Positions 9,315 to 18,991 are shown, counted from the first letter of the stretch. The stretch is 64,000 bases of DNA from Photobacterium swingsii (GCF_024346715.1 NZ_AP024853.1:1178001-1242000); one strand, 5' to 3'. A program made the numbers and translations. Notes: generated by a model not told the origin, from the letters alone.

Positions 9315-11300
9315 ATGACGTTCTCCAAGCCTCTTATCGCGATGTCTATCACATTGGCACTTACAGGCTGCTCTCTTAGTTCTGCACCATCTGATGATGC
9401 TTTCACTCTAACCGTTGCTCATATCAACGACACCCACTCAAATTTCGACCCTGTTAAATCCAGCTTTAAAGCAAACGATACACTGGTTTACAACGAATTT
9501 GGTGGCTACCCTCGCCTTCAAACAATGGCAGAAGAGTACAAACAAGCAGCCGCTGAAAAAGATGAAAGTTTCTTGTTCTTACACGGCGGTGATGCATGGC
9601 AAGGCAGCGCATACTTCAAATTAAATGAAGGTGCGATGAACGCTGAGCTACTAAGCCGCATGGGCTTAGATGCAATGGCACTAGGTAACCACGAATTTGA
9701 CCTTAATAACGCGAAACTGAATAAATTCATTAGCGATATTAACTTCCCTGTTTTGGCTGCAAACGTAGATATCAGTAAAGACCCAGATCTTAAAGGCCAA
9801 ACAAACCTTAAACCTTTTGTGGTATTTGCCTTTGATGGTAACGATAAGGTCGAAGTTAAAGATCTGTCTAATCTACCAACAGACAAAGACTTAGTTGCTG
9901 TATTTGGTATCGCACTTGACGACATGCCAAACCTGTCACCAAACACAGGTAAGGTTGAATTCCACAACATGGTGGAGTCATCACAAGCAACGGTTGATAT
10001 GCTAAAAGCAAAAGGCATCAACAATATCGTCGCGGTTACGCACATTGGTAACGCGGTTGATCTAGATGTTGCATCAAAAGTAAATGGCATCGACCTGATT
10101 GTTGGTGGTCACTCACATACCCTACTGGGCGACTTTACTAACATTGGCCACGACCACACCGGCACTTACGCACAAATGGTGACTAACCCGAACGGTACGA
10201 GTCAAACATGTGTTGTTCAAGCGGGCCAATACGCGCAAGCAATCGGTCAACTTGAAGTAAGCTTTGACAAGCAAGGTGACGTAACCTCATGTGCAGGCTT
10301 AAATACCCTATTAAGTAACGACGAGTACTACCACTCGCCAATGCGTGAAGCTGAGAGTAAATTTAACGCGGCTGACAGTGCAAAAGTTGTCGATTTCATC
10401 GAAGGTGAAGACAACATCACTATCACCGATGAAGAAACCTCTATGCGTTCACTGATCGATACCAAATACAAACCAGCAGTTGATAAAGCTTACGGTAAAG
10501 TGATTGCACAAGTACCAGAAGAAATTAACCACGAACGCCGCCCTGGTGACAAAGGCACAGACGAACATGGTTCTGATGTGGCTGTCTTAATTGCAGCAGG
10601 CCAATACTACTGGGCAAACACACCAGAAGTAAAAGCTGTGACAGGTATGGACGTTGATTTCGCATTAATTGGTGCTGGTGGTATCCGTACGAATATTGAA
10701 GCCGGTGAGTACCGTGAAGGTAACGTTGCCCTTGAGATGCTACCATTCTCTAACTTTATGTCAGTACTACCTGTTAAAGGTAAAGACATTAAAGCATTAA
10801 TTGAAGGCACTATTACAGCAACTCTTCCTGCAGGTGCGCACGCTGGTAAATTCCCATACGGTGGCCACATTCGTTACCAATTCACTGAAACGAAAGCGAA
10901 CCTAAGCGGTAAGTTAGATTTCGTTGAAGTAATGACAGGTACAGCAAGTAACCCAACATGGACGCCATTACAAGATAACAAAACCTACAACATTGCAGTG
11001 AACAACTACAATGCAACAGGTAACGATGGCTGGACTCCACTGTTTAAAGCACAACAGAAGAACTCTGGTCGTGTTGACCTTGCCTATGTTGATGGCAAGC
11101 TAACGGGCTTTAAAGTGAAGAATATTGACGAAGTGAACGGTAAATACAAAGTTCGCTACGAAGGTAAAGCACCGAACTGTAAAGCAGCAAACACCCGCTG
11201 TAATACTGATGCACAAGCAATGATCGACTACATCGCCAATGAGATGCCAGTGATCACACCGCAAAGCTATGAAGTAGTTACATTCAAACGCGCAATGTAA
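9315..11300 (+). CDS. 5'-nucleotidase / UDP-sugar hydrolase (UshA-type), lipoprotein
   Basis: 661 aa. Lipobox LTGC (Cys19). An N-terminal calcineurin-like metallophosphatase domain carries the metal-ligand motifs HINDTHS (36-42), GNHEFD (124-129) and GGHSHT (264-269). The C-terminal 5'-nucleotidase domain follows (about 400-600) with GGIRTNIEAGEYREG and the nucleotide-stacking region YNATGNDGW. It should dephosphorylate external nucleotides or hydrolyse nucleotide sugars in the periplasm, supplying nucleosides and phosphate. It is about 100 residues longer than E. coli UshA, the extra length being in the linker and in the Cys-containing C-terminus, so substrate range is open. Single-gene unit with its own terminator. 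Confidence 0.92.
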   Translation: MTFSKPLIAMSITLALTGCSLSSAPSDDAFTLTVAHINDTHSNFDPVKSSFKANDTLVYNEFGGYPRLQTMAEEYKQAAAEKDESFLFLHGGDAWQGSAYFKLNEGAMNAELLSRMGLDAMALGNHEFDLNNAKLNKFISDINFPVLAANVDISKDPDLKGQTNLKPFVVFAFDGNDKVEVKDLSNLPTDKDLVAVFGIALDDMPNLSPNTGKVEFHNMVESSQATVDMLKAKGINNIVAVTHIGNAVDLDVASKVNGIDLIVGGHSHTLLGDFTNIGHDHTGTYAQMVTNPNGTSQTCVVQAGQYAQAIGQLEVSFDKQGDVTSCAGLNTLLSNDEYYHSPMREAESKFNAADSAKVVDFIEGEDNITITDEETSMRSLIDTKYKPAVDKAYGKVIAQVPEEINHERRPGDKGTDEHGSDVAVLIAAGQYYWANTPEVKAVTGMDVDFALIGAGGIRTNIEAGEYREGNVALEMLPFSNFMSVLPVKGKDIKALIEGTITATLPAGAHAGKFPYGGHIRYQFTETKANLSGKLDFVEVMTGTASNPTWTPLQDNKTYNIAVNNYNATGNDGWTPLFKAQQKNSGRVDLAYVDGKLTGFKVKNIDEVNGKYKVRYEGKAPNCKAANTRCNTDAQAMIDYIANEMPVITPQSYEVVTFKRAM

Positions 11301-11322
11301 TTTCTGAGTAAGCCATTATATT

Positions 11323-11348
11323 AAGGGTCTAGTGATAGGCCCTTTTTT
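11323..11348 (+). terminator. Intrinsic terminator of the nucleotidase gene
   Basis: Stem AAGGGTCTA (11323-11331) with TAGGCCCTT (11336-11344), one G-T pair, loop GTGA, followed by a T-run. It sits five bases before the end of the convergent immunity candidate. Confidence 0.85.
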
Positions 11349-11353
11349 ATTAC

Positions 11354-11983
11354 TCATATGTATGATTTTATAATCGTTCTCAAAGAACCCCGCTTTATAT
11401 GAGGAAGAAGCTCCACCATAAAAGGCGATACTTTATTGTGATGCTTTAATAACATAACAATGGCCGATAAAGATTTCTCAGAAACTCCTTTTCTTTCAGT
11501 TAAAACAATTTCTCTGAGTATATCCGTATCTTGAGCTTCCCCAACAATGCTTAATGCACTGATTGCCGCTGATACCGTCATTAAATCTTGGCTTGCTAGC
11601 TGAAGAAGTGCATATGTACGAAGTTCATCATTAGGTACTACATCATAATCAAACCATTTTGCTTGACCAAGCAGATAAACTAAATTCAATTTTACTATGG
11701 GTAAAGTATATATTTCCTCATTGAATTTATTTTCCCACATCTCATGAAAAAGTATAATAGCATCTTTTTTATCATCACTATTTCCCCAATAATGGTTTAA
11801 ATCATTATTAAATCCATATATTAACTTTAGACACTCATCACTGTCATAGTAATGACCTTTTTTATTTAAACAGAAACTTAGATCCGGAATCTGTACCACA
11901 AGCCTTTCATTACTGTCTTCTGTTCTAGCTCCAAATGAGAACAACAAAACAAGCAATAATAATGAAGTATTTAATTTTATCAT
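11354..11983 (-). CDS. Candidate exported immunity protein for the Rhs effector
   Basis: 209 aa. The N-terminus is a Sec signal peptide (Lys3, hydrophobic 6-17, small residues near 18-20) without a lipobox, so a periplasmic protein is expected. Cys38 and Cys51 could form a disulfide. The C-terminal half is a series of helical hairpins resembling HEAT repeats (for example LLQLASQDLMTVSAAISALS). Its ATG begins one base after the TAG stop of the Rhs gene, so it is translationally coupled to it. Last gene of the T6SS strand, and as AT-rich as the Rhs tip. Position directly after the toxin tip is the usual place for the cognate immunity gene. No family recognised; immunity function is inferred from context only. 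Confidence 0.7.
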   Translation of the reverse strand: MIKLNTSLLLLVLLFSFGARTEDSNERLVVQIPDLSFCLNKKGHYYDSDECLKLIYGFNNDLNHYWGNSDDKKDAIILFHEMWENKFNEEIYTLPIVKLNLVYLLGQAKWFDYDVVPNDELRTYALLQLASQDLMTVSAAISALSIVGEAQDTDILREIVLTERKGVSEKSLSAIVMLLKHHNKVSPFMVELLPHIKRGSLRTIIKSYI

Positions 11984-11984
11984 T

Positions 11985-14900
11985 CTATTTTATTCTGAAA
12001 TTAAATGCTGGTGAAGGGAGAGCCATCTTCATTTCTCCTAACAGCCCTGATTTTTTGCTTTTTTCAATGAAAGTATCATCAATGTCTTCTGACGTAACTG
12101 TATACGAAATGCATTTAGACATATTAGTTTTAATCTCTCCACTGTCACTGATCCATTTTGATGTCTTATTATATTTGTTAATCTCAATAGTCGTACTCAT
12201 TTTTTGTACTTCCCTTTCAGAAAATTGGTACCAGTAAGCATCACCAACTAGCTCAACACCAGCAGCAGGTGCTCCTCTCGCATCAGTAAAACTGCCTGGA
12301 ATACCGCCTGCAAATGGTGTAGGGGAAAAGCGCCAATTCCTAAAGCCACTAACGTTAAAACTAGACTCTGAAACTGTCTGATATAATATCTCTGTATATT
12401 TTTCACTACCAATATTATTAAATAATGCAGATGGGATTTTCGTAATTTCATTATCATTCCATCCTCCAAAATCAACTGGAATTTTACCATCTGCAAGACA
12501 CAATTCGAAATCAGAGAGAATATGGTCTAAATAAATCTTTTCAATATTCTTAAATTCATTTTCCTTACAGCTCAACCCCAATGGATCCACCCATTGCACG
12601 GGATTGGGCGCATAGCGGTAGTGGTTGATCCCCCCCAATAAGCCAATCGGATCTTGATGGATAAAACGACCAGTGTTTGGATCGTAATAACGGAAGCGGT
12701 TGTAGTGCAGGCCTGACTCGTCATCAAAATACTGCCCTTGGTAGCGTAGCGGGTTTTTGATTTTTTCTATGGTGATATCAGCAAAGCCAAAAGTACGGTA
12801 ATTGGCTTGCCATACCGTTTCTCCGCAACTATCGGTAATCGTCAGGGGGGTGCCTTGGTGATCGGTATGGAAGTAGTAGACTTCACCGTTGTCAATTAAA
12901 GCCAGTGGGGTGAAATCATTCGGTGCATAGATATACCAGCGGTACTGACCTTGCTGATATTCGCCAATGAGCTGATCACCATCCCACAGAAAATCAACCG
13001 TTTCTTGCTCGGTTACTTTACGGCTGCGACGCCCTTGCGCATCGTATTCATAAAAACTTGTTCGACCCTGATGGTTAACTTGAACAAGTTGATTAAACCC
13101 ATTGAATTGGCGATGCTGGGTCGCACTCTGGGAGCGCGAGAGGATCTGGTTACCGTAGCGATCATAATTAAACGCAGTATCCTTGTTCGCCAATAGTCGA
13201 TCTTGCTCGACCACACTTGATTCAGAGACCGGATTACCAAAGCTATCAAACTGATAGCGATGAATATCTAAACCAACACGGTGTGATTGCAGTTGATTTA
13301 ATGCATCAAAACTAAAGGCTTGTTCACCTAGGTGGCGATCATGAATACGGGTGAGTTGACTGGCCTGATCATAAAAATAGTGGCGCTCGTGGCTACTTTT
13401 TTTATCGCTTAATGGCGTATTCCATTGCTGATGAGACAAACGACCTTGTTCGTCATAGTGAGTACCCAGATTGAACCCATTTCCTTGCTGGCGTTGACAC
13501 TCCCTGCCTTGATCATCACGTGATATATCAAAGATCACCTCACCATTAAGTAAGATCTGACTCAATTGCTGATTAGCGTCATACTGGTAAGTGATATTTT
13601 GGCTATCAGCCAGTACTAGCTGCTGACGTAACCCTTGGCGGTTAAAACCATATTGAAACTGATGATGATCTTGCCAAATAGCAACAGGATGCGAATGCAA
13701 CAGCCACTCTTGACGTAATTTTCTTGTCGCGGTATTGGCATTAATGAGGCGATTAGCATCATCATAGTGGAACTGAATGCTGTCTCGTGTCCCGCTTGCA
13801 GACACGGCAAACATAGTCGTCACACGCCCAACAATATCTCGCTGTATACGAACATTTCTGTCGGCTTCTTGGAGTGCGATTAACTCTCCGTTGTCATTGT
13901 AGCGGTAATGCTGATCTCGCCCATCAAAGCCGACAGTCCGACTCAAGCGCTCTTCTTCGTCCCACTCAAGCTGATAGTGACAGCCATCGCTTCGTTTGAT
14001 ACCAACTAAATTTCTTTCATTGTCATACTGAAAATCAATCTGACTACCATCAGCTTGAATAACCATTTCTGGTTGAGATAACCCGCCCCAAATAACACCT
14101 AATGTACGACCAATAGGATCGGTATAGCTGATAAGCCGACCCGCTTGATCATATTCATACGACTGAGTGACCGTAGGTTCATCAGAGTCGGGATGGTATT
14201 GGCTCGTTTTGCTGATATTGCCACTACCATCGCGGTGAAGGGCAAGAACCTGTCCATCGGGATAGGCAATACCATTTATTTCACTGGCGTTATCATAGCT
14301 ATAGCGTGTAAGTGCGTTATTCACTTTTATAGCATCAAGCAAGCCGTTCGCATTCCACCAATACTGAAATAACTCACCGCTTGCCGAATGATGTTTAACC
14401 AAGCGACCTTGATGATCATAGTGATATTCATCTTCTCGCCCATCTGGGTGACAGGTAGCAAGAAGCAGCCCAAGGCTATTGAATCGATGGGATGTTACCT
14501 GCCCCAACGCGTTCTTTTGTTCGACACATTGCCCGAAGCGGTTATAACGAAAAGAGGTTAGCTCGCCATTAGGGGCTTCTAATTCGGCTAATAGCCCTTG
14601 GTGATTGTAGCGATAATGAGTAACACCACCATTCGGTGTTTCCTCGGCAACTTTAAGGCCCAGCTGATTATATCGATATTGCCAACGCGCACCTTTAGGG
14701 CTTACTTTCTCTATCAGCAAGCCTTGTTCGTTATGCCTATGCTGCCACTGATGACCGCGGCTATCGGTACTTACCGTAACCTTACTTTGTTCATCATAAT
14801 CAAATTGGTAGTGATAATTACCATTATCACCATACTGTACACAGCATTTTGCATTTTTACTTTCGCCTATCCACTCAAAATAATGGCAAAACCCAGAAGC

Positions 14901-16055
14901 ACGCGTCCGGCTAGTGAGTAAATGGTCAGCGCGGTATTGATAATGCTCTGTTTGTTGATGACGATTTGTTGCTGATACTTGATGGCCACTTTCATCATAT
15001 TGGTAAGAGGCAAGTACAAGGATCGGATCATTTTCAGCAGCTTGAGGGACTTCAACTGAAATCAGATGACCACTGCGATCGTACCTAAGTACCATAGCGA
15101 GATGGCCATTAATATCAATGCCTGTCATTCTGCCTGCAGTGGAATACTGAAACCCATATTGAACAGTTTGGCTTATGCGAAGCTTATCCATCCGCCAAGC
15201 GCCATGAAGCCAGCTAAAGCGCAGTTGGCGACCATCTTTCAAACGCAATAAATGATAGTTCTCCGGATGGTGATACAGGCTAGCCCCTGCCCGCACCTGA
15301 TAGCTAACAGCGCCGATCTCTATTGTATCAAAGTGAAGCGTACTGCCTTCATTATCCGTAAAGCACCACTGGTGAGTCGTTCCTTCCCCAGCCTTTATCG
15401 CTATTTTGGCAAGTTCGTATTGATATACGCTTCGCCAGCCAAAGCCCATACCGACATCGATATCACATTGCCCAGAACGATAAATACGCCCCCATTCCAG
15501 CGAGTGGCCGCCCGTTATAGTCACATCTGTCAGTAAGAGAACTTCTTCACCCGTCACCATAGAAACAGGGTCCCCACAAAACGCCGTTTCACTCAAAGGT
15601 ACAGCTGGGATGTCGCTTCGAACGGCATCTTTCCCAACGCACTCTGTAGGTCGGGAGACTTGGCCTGCTTTAGGAAGTGAGGTCTGATTTTCGACCGCAG
15701 ACACTGTGGGTTGTTCTTCATGCGCGATAACAGATTTTGTCTCTGGCATCCTTAAACAAGACAAACGTTTGTTCATTAACGCATGGCTTAGCACTTGAAA
15801 GATTTCTGTTTTATATGCAGATGCTTCTAATCGAGCTCGTCGAGCTAATGCAGGCTCCACTAACTCAGCAACAGACAATAAGTCTCTGCCATGAACACCA
15901 TCATAGAGAGGCTCAAACATCTTCAATAGCAGATCAGCAGCCGAAGAGTGATTAAAAGTCACAGCATCAAAGTTATCTTGCTGCTGAGGATTGGTTACAA
16001 AATGATAGACGAGACCATCAATAGCCTTGAGTTTAATACCTACAATCAAACTCAT
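11985..16055 (-). CDS. Rhs-family T6SS effector without PAAR, with unrecognised C-terminal toxin
   Basis: 1356 aa. Residues 1-160 are an N-terminal part that is not a PAAR domain. Then comes the conserved entry to the Rhs cage, GDPVSMVTGE (161-170, DUF6531-like), and a long array of YD repeats (about 330-1060). The core ends with DPIG, exactly 18 residues, then DPLG (to about 1161). This is the DPxG-18-DPxG self-cleavage signature of T6SS Rhs proteins, which frees the tip inside the cage. The tip, about 1163-1356 (bases 11988-12569), is 194 residues, visibly more AT-rich than the core, and matches no toxin family I know. Its ATG overlaps the upstream stop (TAATG). Role as a VgrG-delivered antibacterial effector follows from family and context; the activity of the tip is unknown. 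Confidence 0.9.
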   Translation of the reverse strand: MSLIVGIKLKAIDGLVYHFVTNPQQQDNFDAVTFNHSSAADLLLKMFEPLYDGVHGRDLLSVAELVEPALARRARLEASAYKTEIFQVLSHALMNKRLSCLRMPETKSVIAHEEQPTVSAVENQTSLPKAGQVSRPTECVGKDAVRSDIPAVPLSETAFCGDPVSMVTGEEVLLLTDVTITGGHSLEWGRIYRSGQCDIDVGMGFGWRSVYQYELAKIAIKAGEGTTHQWCFTDNEGSTLHFDTIEIGAVSYQVRAGASLYHHPENYHLLRLKDGRQLRFSWLHGAWRMDKLRISQTVQYGFQYSTAGRMTGIDINGHLAMVLRYDRSGHLISVEVPQAAENDPILVLASYQYDESGHQVSATNRHQQTEHYQYRADHLLTSRTRASGFCHYFEWIGESKNAKCCVQYGDNGNYHYQFDYDEQSKVTVSTDSRGHQWQHRHNEQGLLIEKVSPKGARWQYRYNQLGLKVAEETPNGGVTHYRYNHQGLLAELEAPNGELTSFRYNRFGQCVEQKNALGQVTSHRFNSLGLLLATCHPDGREDEYHYDHQGRLVKHHSASGELFQYWWNANGLLDAIKVNNALTRYSYDNASEINGIAYPDGQVLALHRDGSGNISKTSQYHPDSDEPTVTQSYEYDQAGRLISYTDPIGRTLGVIWGGLSQPEMVIQADGSQIDFQYDNERNLVGIKRSDGCHYQLEWDEEERLSRTVGFDGRDQHYRYNDNGELIALQEADRNVRIQRDIVGRVTTMFAVSASGTRDSIQFHYDDANRLINANTATRKLRQEWLLHSHPVAIWQDHHQFQYGFNRQGLRQQLVLADSQNITYQYDANQQLSQILLNGEVIFDISRDDQGRECQRQQGNGFNLGTHYDEQGRLSHQQWNTPLSDKKSSHERHYFYDQASQLTRIHDRHLGEQAFSFDALNQLQSHRVGLDIHRYQFDSFGNPVSESSVVEQDRLLANKDTAFNYDRYGNQILSRSQSATQHRQFNGFNQLVQVNHQGRTSFYEYDAQGRRSRKVTEQETVDFLWDGDQLIGEYQQGQYRWYIYAPNDFTPLALIDNGEVYYFHTDHQGTPLTITDSCGETVWQANYRTFGFADITIEKIKNPLRYQGQYFDDESGLHYNRFRYYDPNTGRFIHQDPIGLLGGINHYRYAPNPVQWVDPLGLSCKENEFKNIEKIYLDHILSDFELCLADGKIPVDFGGWNDNEITKIPSALFNNIGSEKYTEILYQTVSESSFNVSGFRNWRFSPTPFAGGIPGSFTDARGAPAAGVELVGDAYWYQFSEREVQKMSTTIEINKYNKTSKWISDSGEIKTNMSKCISYTVTSEDIDDTFIEKSKKSGLLGEMKMALPSPAFNFRIK

Positions 16056-17005
16056 TATGCTGCATCACTATTTTCGTTTTGCCAGCCAAATAGAACTGCA
16101 CTTTGGTACAAGCCATCAGAAAGATCTAATTGCAATATTGCTTGATCAGTGTCTAATTCACCACTTTGGTACAAGCTTTGAGTGTGCAATAAATTAAAAA
16201 TCCCCATCGTTGCCCCGAGATCCCCCACTCGAATACCATTAAATAAGCATTTAAAATCACTGTTTAGCACTGAAGCAATACCAGATAATTGGCCTAGCCA
16301 CTCATTCGCTATTTTCAATGTATTGTTTAAAGGAAGATGCATTGCATCAATCGCAGCATTCGATTGCTTACAGTATAAATAGAATAAATTAGCGACGCCC
16401 TGCCCCGCTTCATTCACACTCGCTTGTGCCGATTTTCCATGCCAATTAAGTATCAAACCTATATCTGACGATTGTGCTTGAACAAGCGCAATGCTGTCAC
16501 AAGCGGTTAGGTGTGACTCTTCACTATGATGGCCCGAAGCCCCTCCTTGAGTGGGTGCACATAAACTATGATGGCAATCTACAGCAATGATTAATACTTG
16601 CGAAATATCATCAGACAAAAGCTGTTCAATTTGTTTAAGTGCAAGTAAGCAAGCTGCGCGGCCATAAGGGTAGAAGTAGAGTTTATTATGATTTGAAAGT
16701 TGAGGTAACACTTTACAATATGCACTAAATAGCGCTTTAGTTTGTTCTTTTGAGCTAAATGCGGGGGTAAGAAATAAAATAGGCTGAGACTGCCAACCAT
16801 CTGGTAGACAACCAACACATTCTTTAAAGAGGTAACTTAGGCGTGTTATATAATTTAGCGCTAGGTCAGTAAGAGTTAAATGTGCTCGCCCAGTATAAGA
16901 GTCTGACTCAATCCACTCTGGTGCTATATTCTCACGGCCAAATAATTTTTCTTTATCTGACTCAGTGCCAACTTTAAGCACTAATGGCGATAACAATAAC
17001 GGCAT
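16055..17005 (-). CDS. Ketosynthase/thiolase-fold-like protein of the T6SS effector module
   Basis: 316 aa, soluble, no signal peptide. Part of it reads like the N-terminal half of a beta-ketoacyl-ACP synthase. The helix-strand unit PYGRAACLLAL to VLIIAVDCH (about 120-160) matches the nucleophile-elbow region, and ACDSIALVQAQ matches the strand that in true enzymes reads GEGAAALVL. The nucleophile position is not a clean CxS, so it is probably not an active condensing enzyme. It lies between vgrG and the Rhs gene and is coupled to the latter by a TAATG overlap. Related ketosynthase-like proteins occur beside vgrG/effector genes elsewhere, and a chaperone or adaptor role in loading the Rhs protein on VgrG is the likely job; that role is inference. 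Confidence 0.6.
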   Translation of the reverse strand: MPLLLSPLVLKVGTESDKEKLFGRENIAPEWIESDSYTGRAHLTLTDLALNYITRLSYLFKECVGCLPDGWQSQPILFLTPAFSSKEQTKALFSAYCKVLPQLSNHNKLYFYPYGRAACLLALKQIEQLLSDDISQVLIIAVDCHHSLCAPTQGGASGHHSEESHLTACDSIALVQAQSSDIGLILNWHGKSAQASVNEAGQGVANLFYLYCKQSNAAIDAMHLPLNNTLKIANEWLGQLSGIASVLNSDFKCLFNGIRVGDLGATMGIFNLLHTQSLYQSGELDTDQAILQLDLSDGLYQSAVLFGWQNENSDAA

Positions 17006-17092
17006 AACACCCTAACCAACACTTGTATCAAATAAAACTAAGCCTTAGCACTAACGAACTTTATTTTGTTTTCTATCAGCTAAAGCCCCCAC

Positions 17093-17116
17093 ACTGTTTA
17101 TTGCATTTTAAACAGT
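17093..17116 (-). repeat. Hairpin directly after the vgrG stop
   Basis: Perfect 8-bp inverted repeat ACTGTTTA (17093-17100) / TAAACAGT (17109-17116) with an 8-base loop, touching the TAA of vgrG. There is no T-run after it on the minus strand, so it is more likely a processing or stabilising stem than a full terminator. The gap to the next start is 110 bases, long for this operon. Confidence 0.5.
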
Positions 17117-18966
17117 TAATTGAGTGCAATTTGTCCTGCTTTTAAGGTAATTGCTTGCCCATTTATATTAATATTGGAACCTTTAATACTGATATCACCA
17201 CCACTCGATAAAGTAATAGATGCAGAGCCTGATTTGAGAGTAATTTCACTTCCCGCCTCAATGACGATTTGTTTTCCTGCTTTATTCGATTGGTTATTCT
17301 TCACATCAATAATATGATCATTCTTTACTGTCAGTTGTTGGTTGTTTTCAACAATGATCATTCGATCATTTTTCACTGACAATTGATGATTATTATCAAC
17401 TTGCTCAACATGATCATTTTCCACAGTTACATAATGGTTTTTCTCTGCATGAATCGCTAAATGTTCATTATCTTTAGTATCATCAAACCGTATTTCGCTA
17501 AAGTTCTTACCTTTGCCTTCCAATGATCGGGTTCTAATACCGTTAACAGCACCGCGTGTATAAGGCGGCACTTGACTTGCGTTATAGAGTGATCCACAAA
17601 TGACCGGTTGCTCTGGATCACCATTAACAAAATCAACAAGCACTTCTTGCCCAACTCGCGGCGTAAAGAAACTCCCCCACCCCGAACCAGCCCATGCTTG
17701 AGCAACGCGAATCCAACACGAACTGTTTTCGTGATATTCACCCTCTCGATCCCAGTGAAACTTCACTTTAACGCGACCAAGCTCATCCAAGTAAACCTCT
17801 TCACCTTCCTTACCTGAAACAATTGCGGTTTGAACACCATGAATCCTTGGCTTGGTGATAATATTATGCGGTCGGTAAGCAACAGTATCAGGCACACAAC
17901 TAAATTGATTATGAATAACTTGCTGCGATTCTTTCTGTGCTCCCATCTGCGAGTGAATCGCAACGTGTAGGTGCTGTTGAGTAATAACGTAACTTTTACC
18001 TACTTGCGTTGGATCTTCATGCTCAGAGAAAGAAAATGTTTTACCCACAGTAAAAGAGCGGCAATTGCTGGAGCCACTGCATGACAAGGTATCGCGTTGA
18101 AGCGCTTCGAGAATATTACTGCTGCTAAAATCAACTCTAGGATTAAAACCAGATTCAGCCTGATACTGATAGAGTTCACTTTCAAGAGGTGTAATCCCTT
18201 GTATACACTGGCTATGCATTGCTGAAGGGGGATTGCTAGGGCTATCAACACTAAACCCTGATACAGCACTTGAGCCAATTGCTAGCTGTAGCCCTGTAGT
18301 CCAATGATGAATATGAGGCTTATTATATGACCCCGTCATGTGGCAGACGTCAGCTTCTTCACATTGTACGTAACTCTCGATAGAGTCCGCGAGCACAAGT
18401 TGATGTGAATCTTCACTATGTTCAAAAAAGAAAAAGATCCCTTCATCTTGTAATAGCCGCATTACAAACTCTAAATCCGTCTCATGGTATTGCACTTTAT
18501 AACCATAAGTCGGGTATGACTTCACTCGATCATCTTTAAAAGCAATCGCATGCCTTCCCAATACATCACCAATAATTTCTTCAAGCGTTTTATCTTGGTA
18601 GATCTTGTAGTGATTTTTAAAGCTGGCGAGATAAAAATCAGGACGAATAGTTAAAATATAATCTTGATACAACTTACCGTCAGCGCTATCAGGTACACGA
18701 CTGCCCACACACTCTAATTGTGCAACAATGCCGTTGAAGTAACGCGTAATTGTTTGCTTATCAACATTATATTTAAACTCTATTGTTACCTTAGATCCTA
18801 TAAGTGAATCCCGTTCAATTAATACGCCATTAGCAAATGCATTTGCTTTTAATGAATACAATTCAGAAAAAGATTCATTATAATCAAAACTTGTTAATAT
18901 CAGTGAATCTTGACCAAGTAATGTCGATATCTTAATACTGTTTTTTTCTTGTAAAGTTTTCTGCAT
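17116..18966 (-). CDS. vgrG: VgrG spike protein (TssI)
   Basis: 616 aa, normal length for an unextended VgrG. The N-terminal gp27-like part (about 20-370) includes the PTYGYKVQYHETDLEFVMRL family segment. The gp5-like OB domain (about 385-460) carries GRVKVKFHWDREGE and WAGSGWGSFFTPRVGQEV. The C-terminal beta-helix (about 490-616) begins with short repeats of the type VENDH / VDNNH / VKNDR / VENNQ. No extra effector domain is attached. It forms the trimeric tip on the Hcp tube, to which the Rhs effector or a PAAR protein would dock. It follows hcp with a 50-base gap containing the hairpin at 18992-19009. Confidence 0.96.
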   Translation of the reverse strand: MQKTLQEKNSIKISTLLGQDSLILTSFDYNESFSELYSLKANAFANGVLIERDSLIGSKVTIEFKYNVDKQTITRYFNGIVAQLECVGSRVPDSADGKLYQDYILTIRPDFYLASFKNHYKIYQDKTLEEIIGDVLGRHAIAFKDDRVKSYPTYGYKVQYHETDLEFVMRLLQDEGIFFFFEHSEDSHQLVLADSIESYVQCEEADVCHMTGSYNKPHIHHWTTGLQLAIGSSAVSGFSVDSPSNPPSAMHSQCIQGITPLESELYQYQAESGFNPRVDFSSSNILEALQRDTLSCSGSSNCRSFTVGKTFSFSEHEDPTQVGKSYVITQQHLHVAIHSQMGAQKESQQVIHNQFSCVPDTVAYRPHNIITKPRIHGVQTAIVSGKEGEEVYLDELGRVKVKFHWDREGEYHENSSCWIRVAQAWAGSGWGSFFTPRVGQEVLVDFVNGDPEQPVICGSLYNASQVPPYTRGAVNGIRTRSLEGKGKNFSEIRFDDTKDNEHLAIHAEKNHYVTVENDHVEQVDNNHQLSVKNDRMIIVENNQQLTVKNDHIIDVKNNQSNKAGKQIVIEAGSEITLKSGSASITLSSGGDISIKGSNININGQAITLKAGQIALN

Positions 18967-18991
18967 GTAGATTCTTAACCATATTAACTAT

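Noticed and set aside
9518..10870. Minus-strand ORFs of up to 190 codons within the nucleotidase gene
   Set aside because: Antisense to a full-length enzyme with all motifs intact; no upstream signals.
11935..12237. 100-codon plus-strand ORF across the Rhs tip and immunity start
   Set aside because: Antisense to two well-supported coupled genes, with a composition explained by their AT-rich codons.
12248..15955. Many 60-110 codon ORFs inside the Rhs gene on both strands
   Set aside because: Shadows of the long Rhs frame with its repeated YD motifs; none has a start context or motif.
15499..16055. Possible PAAR domain at the Rhs N-terminus
   Set aside because: Residues 1-160 lack the repeated short Gly/His/Cys-containing PAAR strands; the cage entry motif begins at 161.
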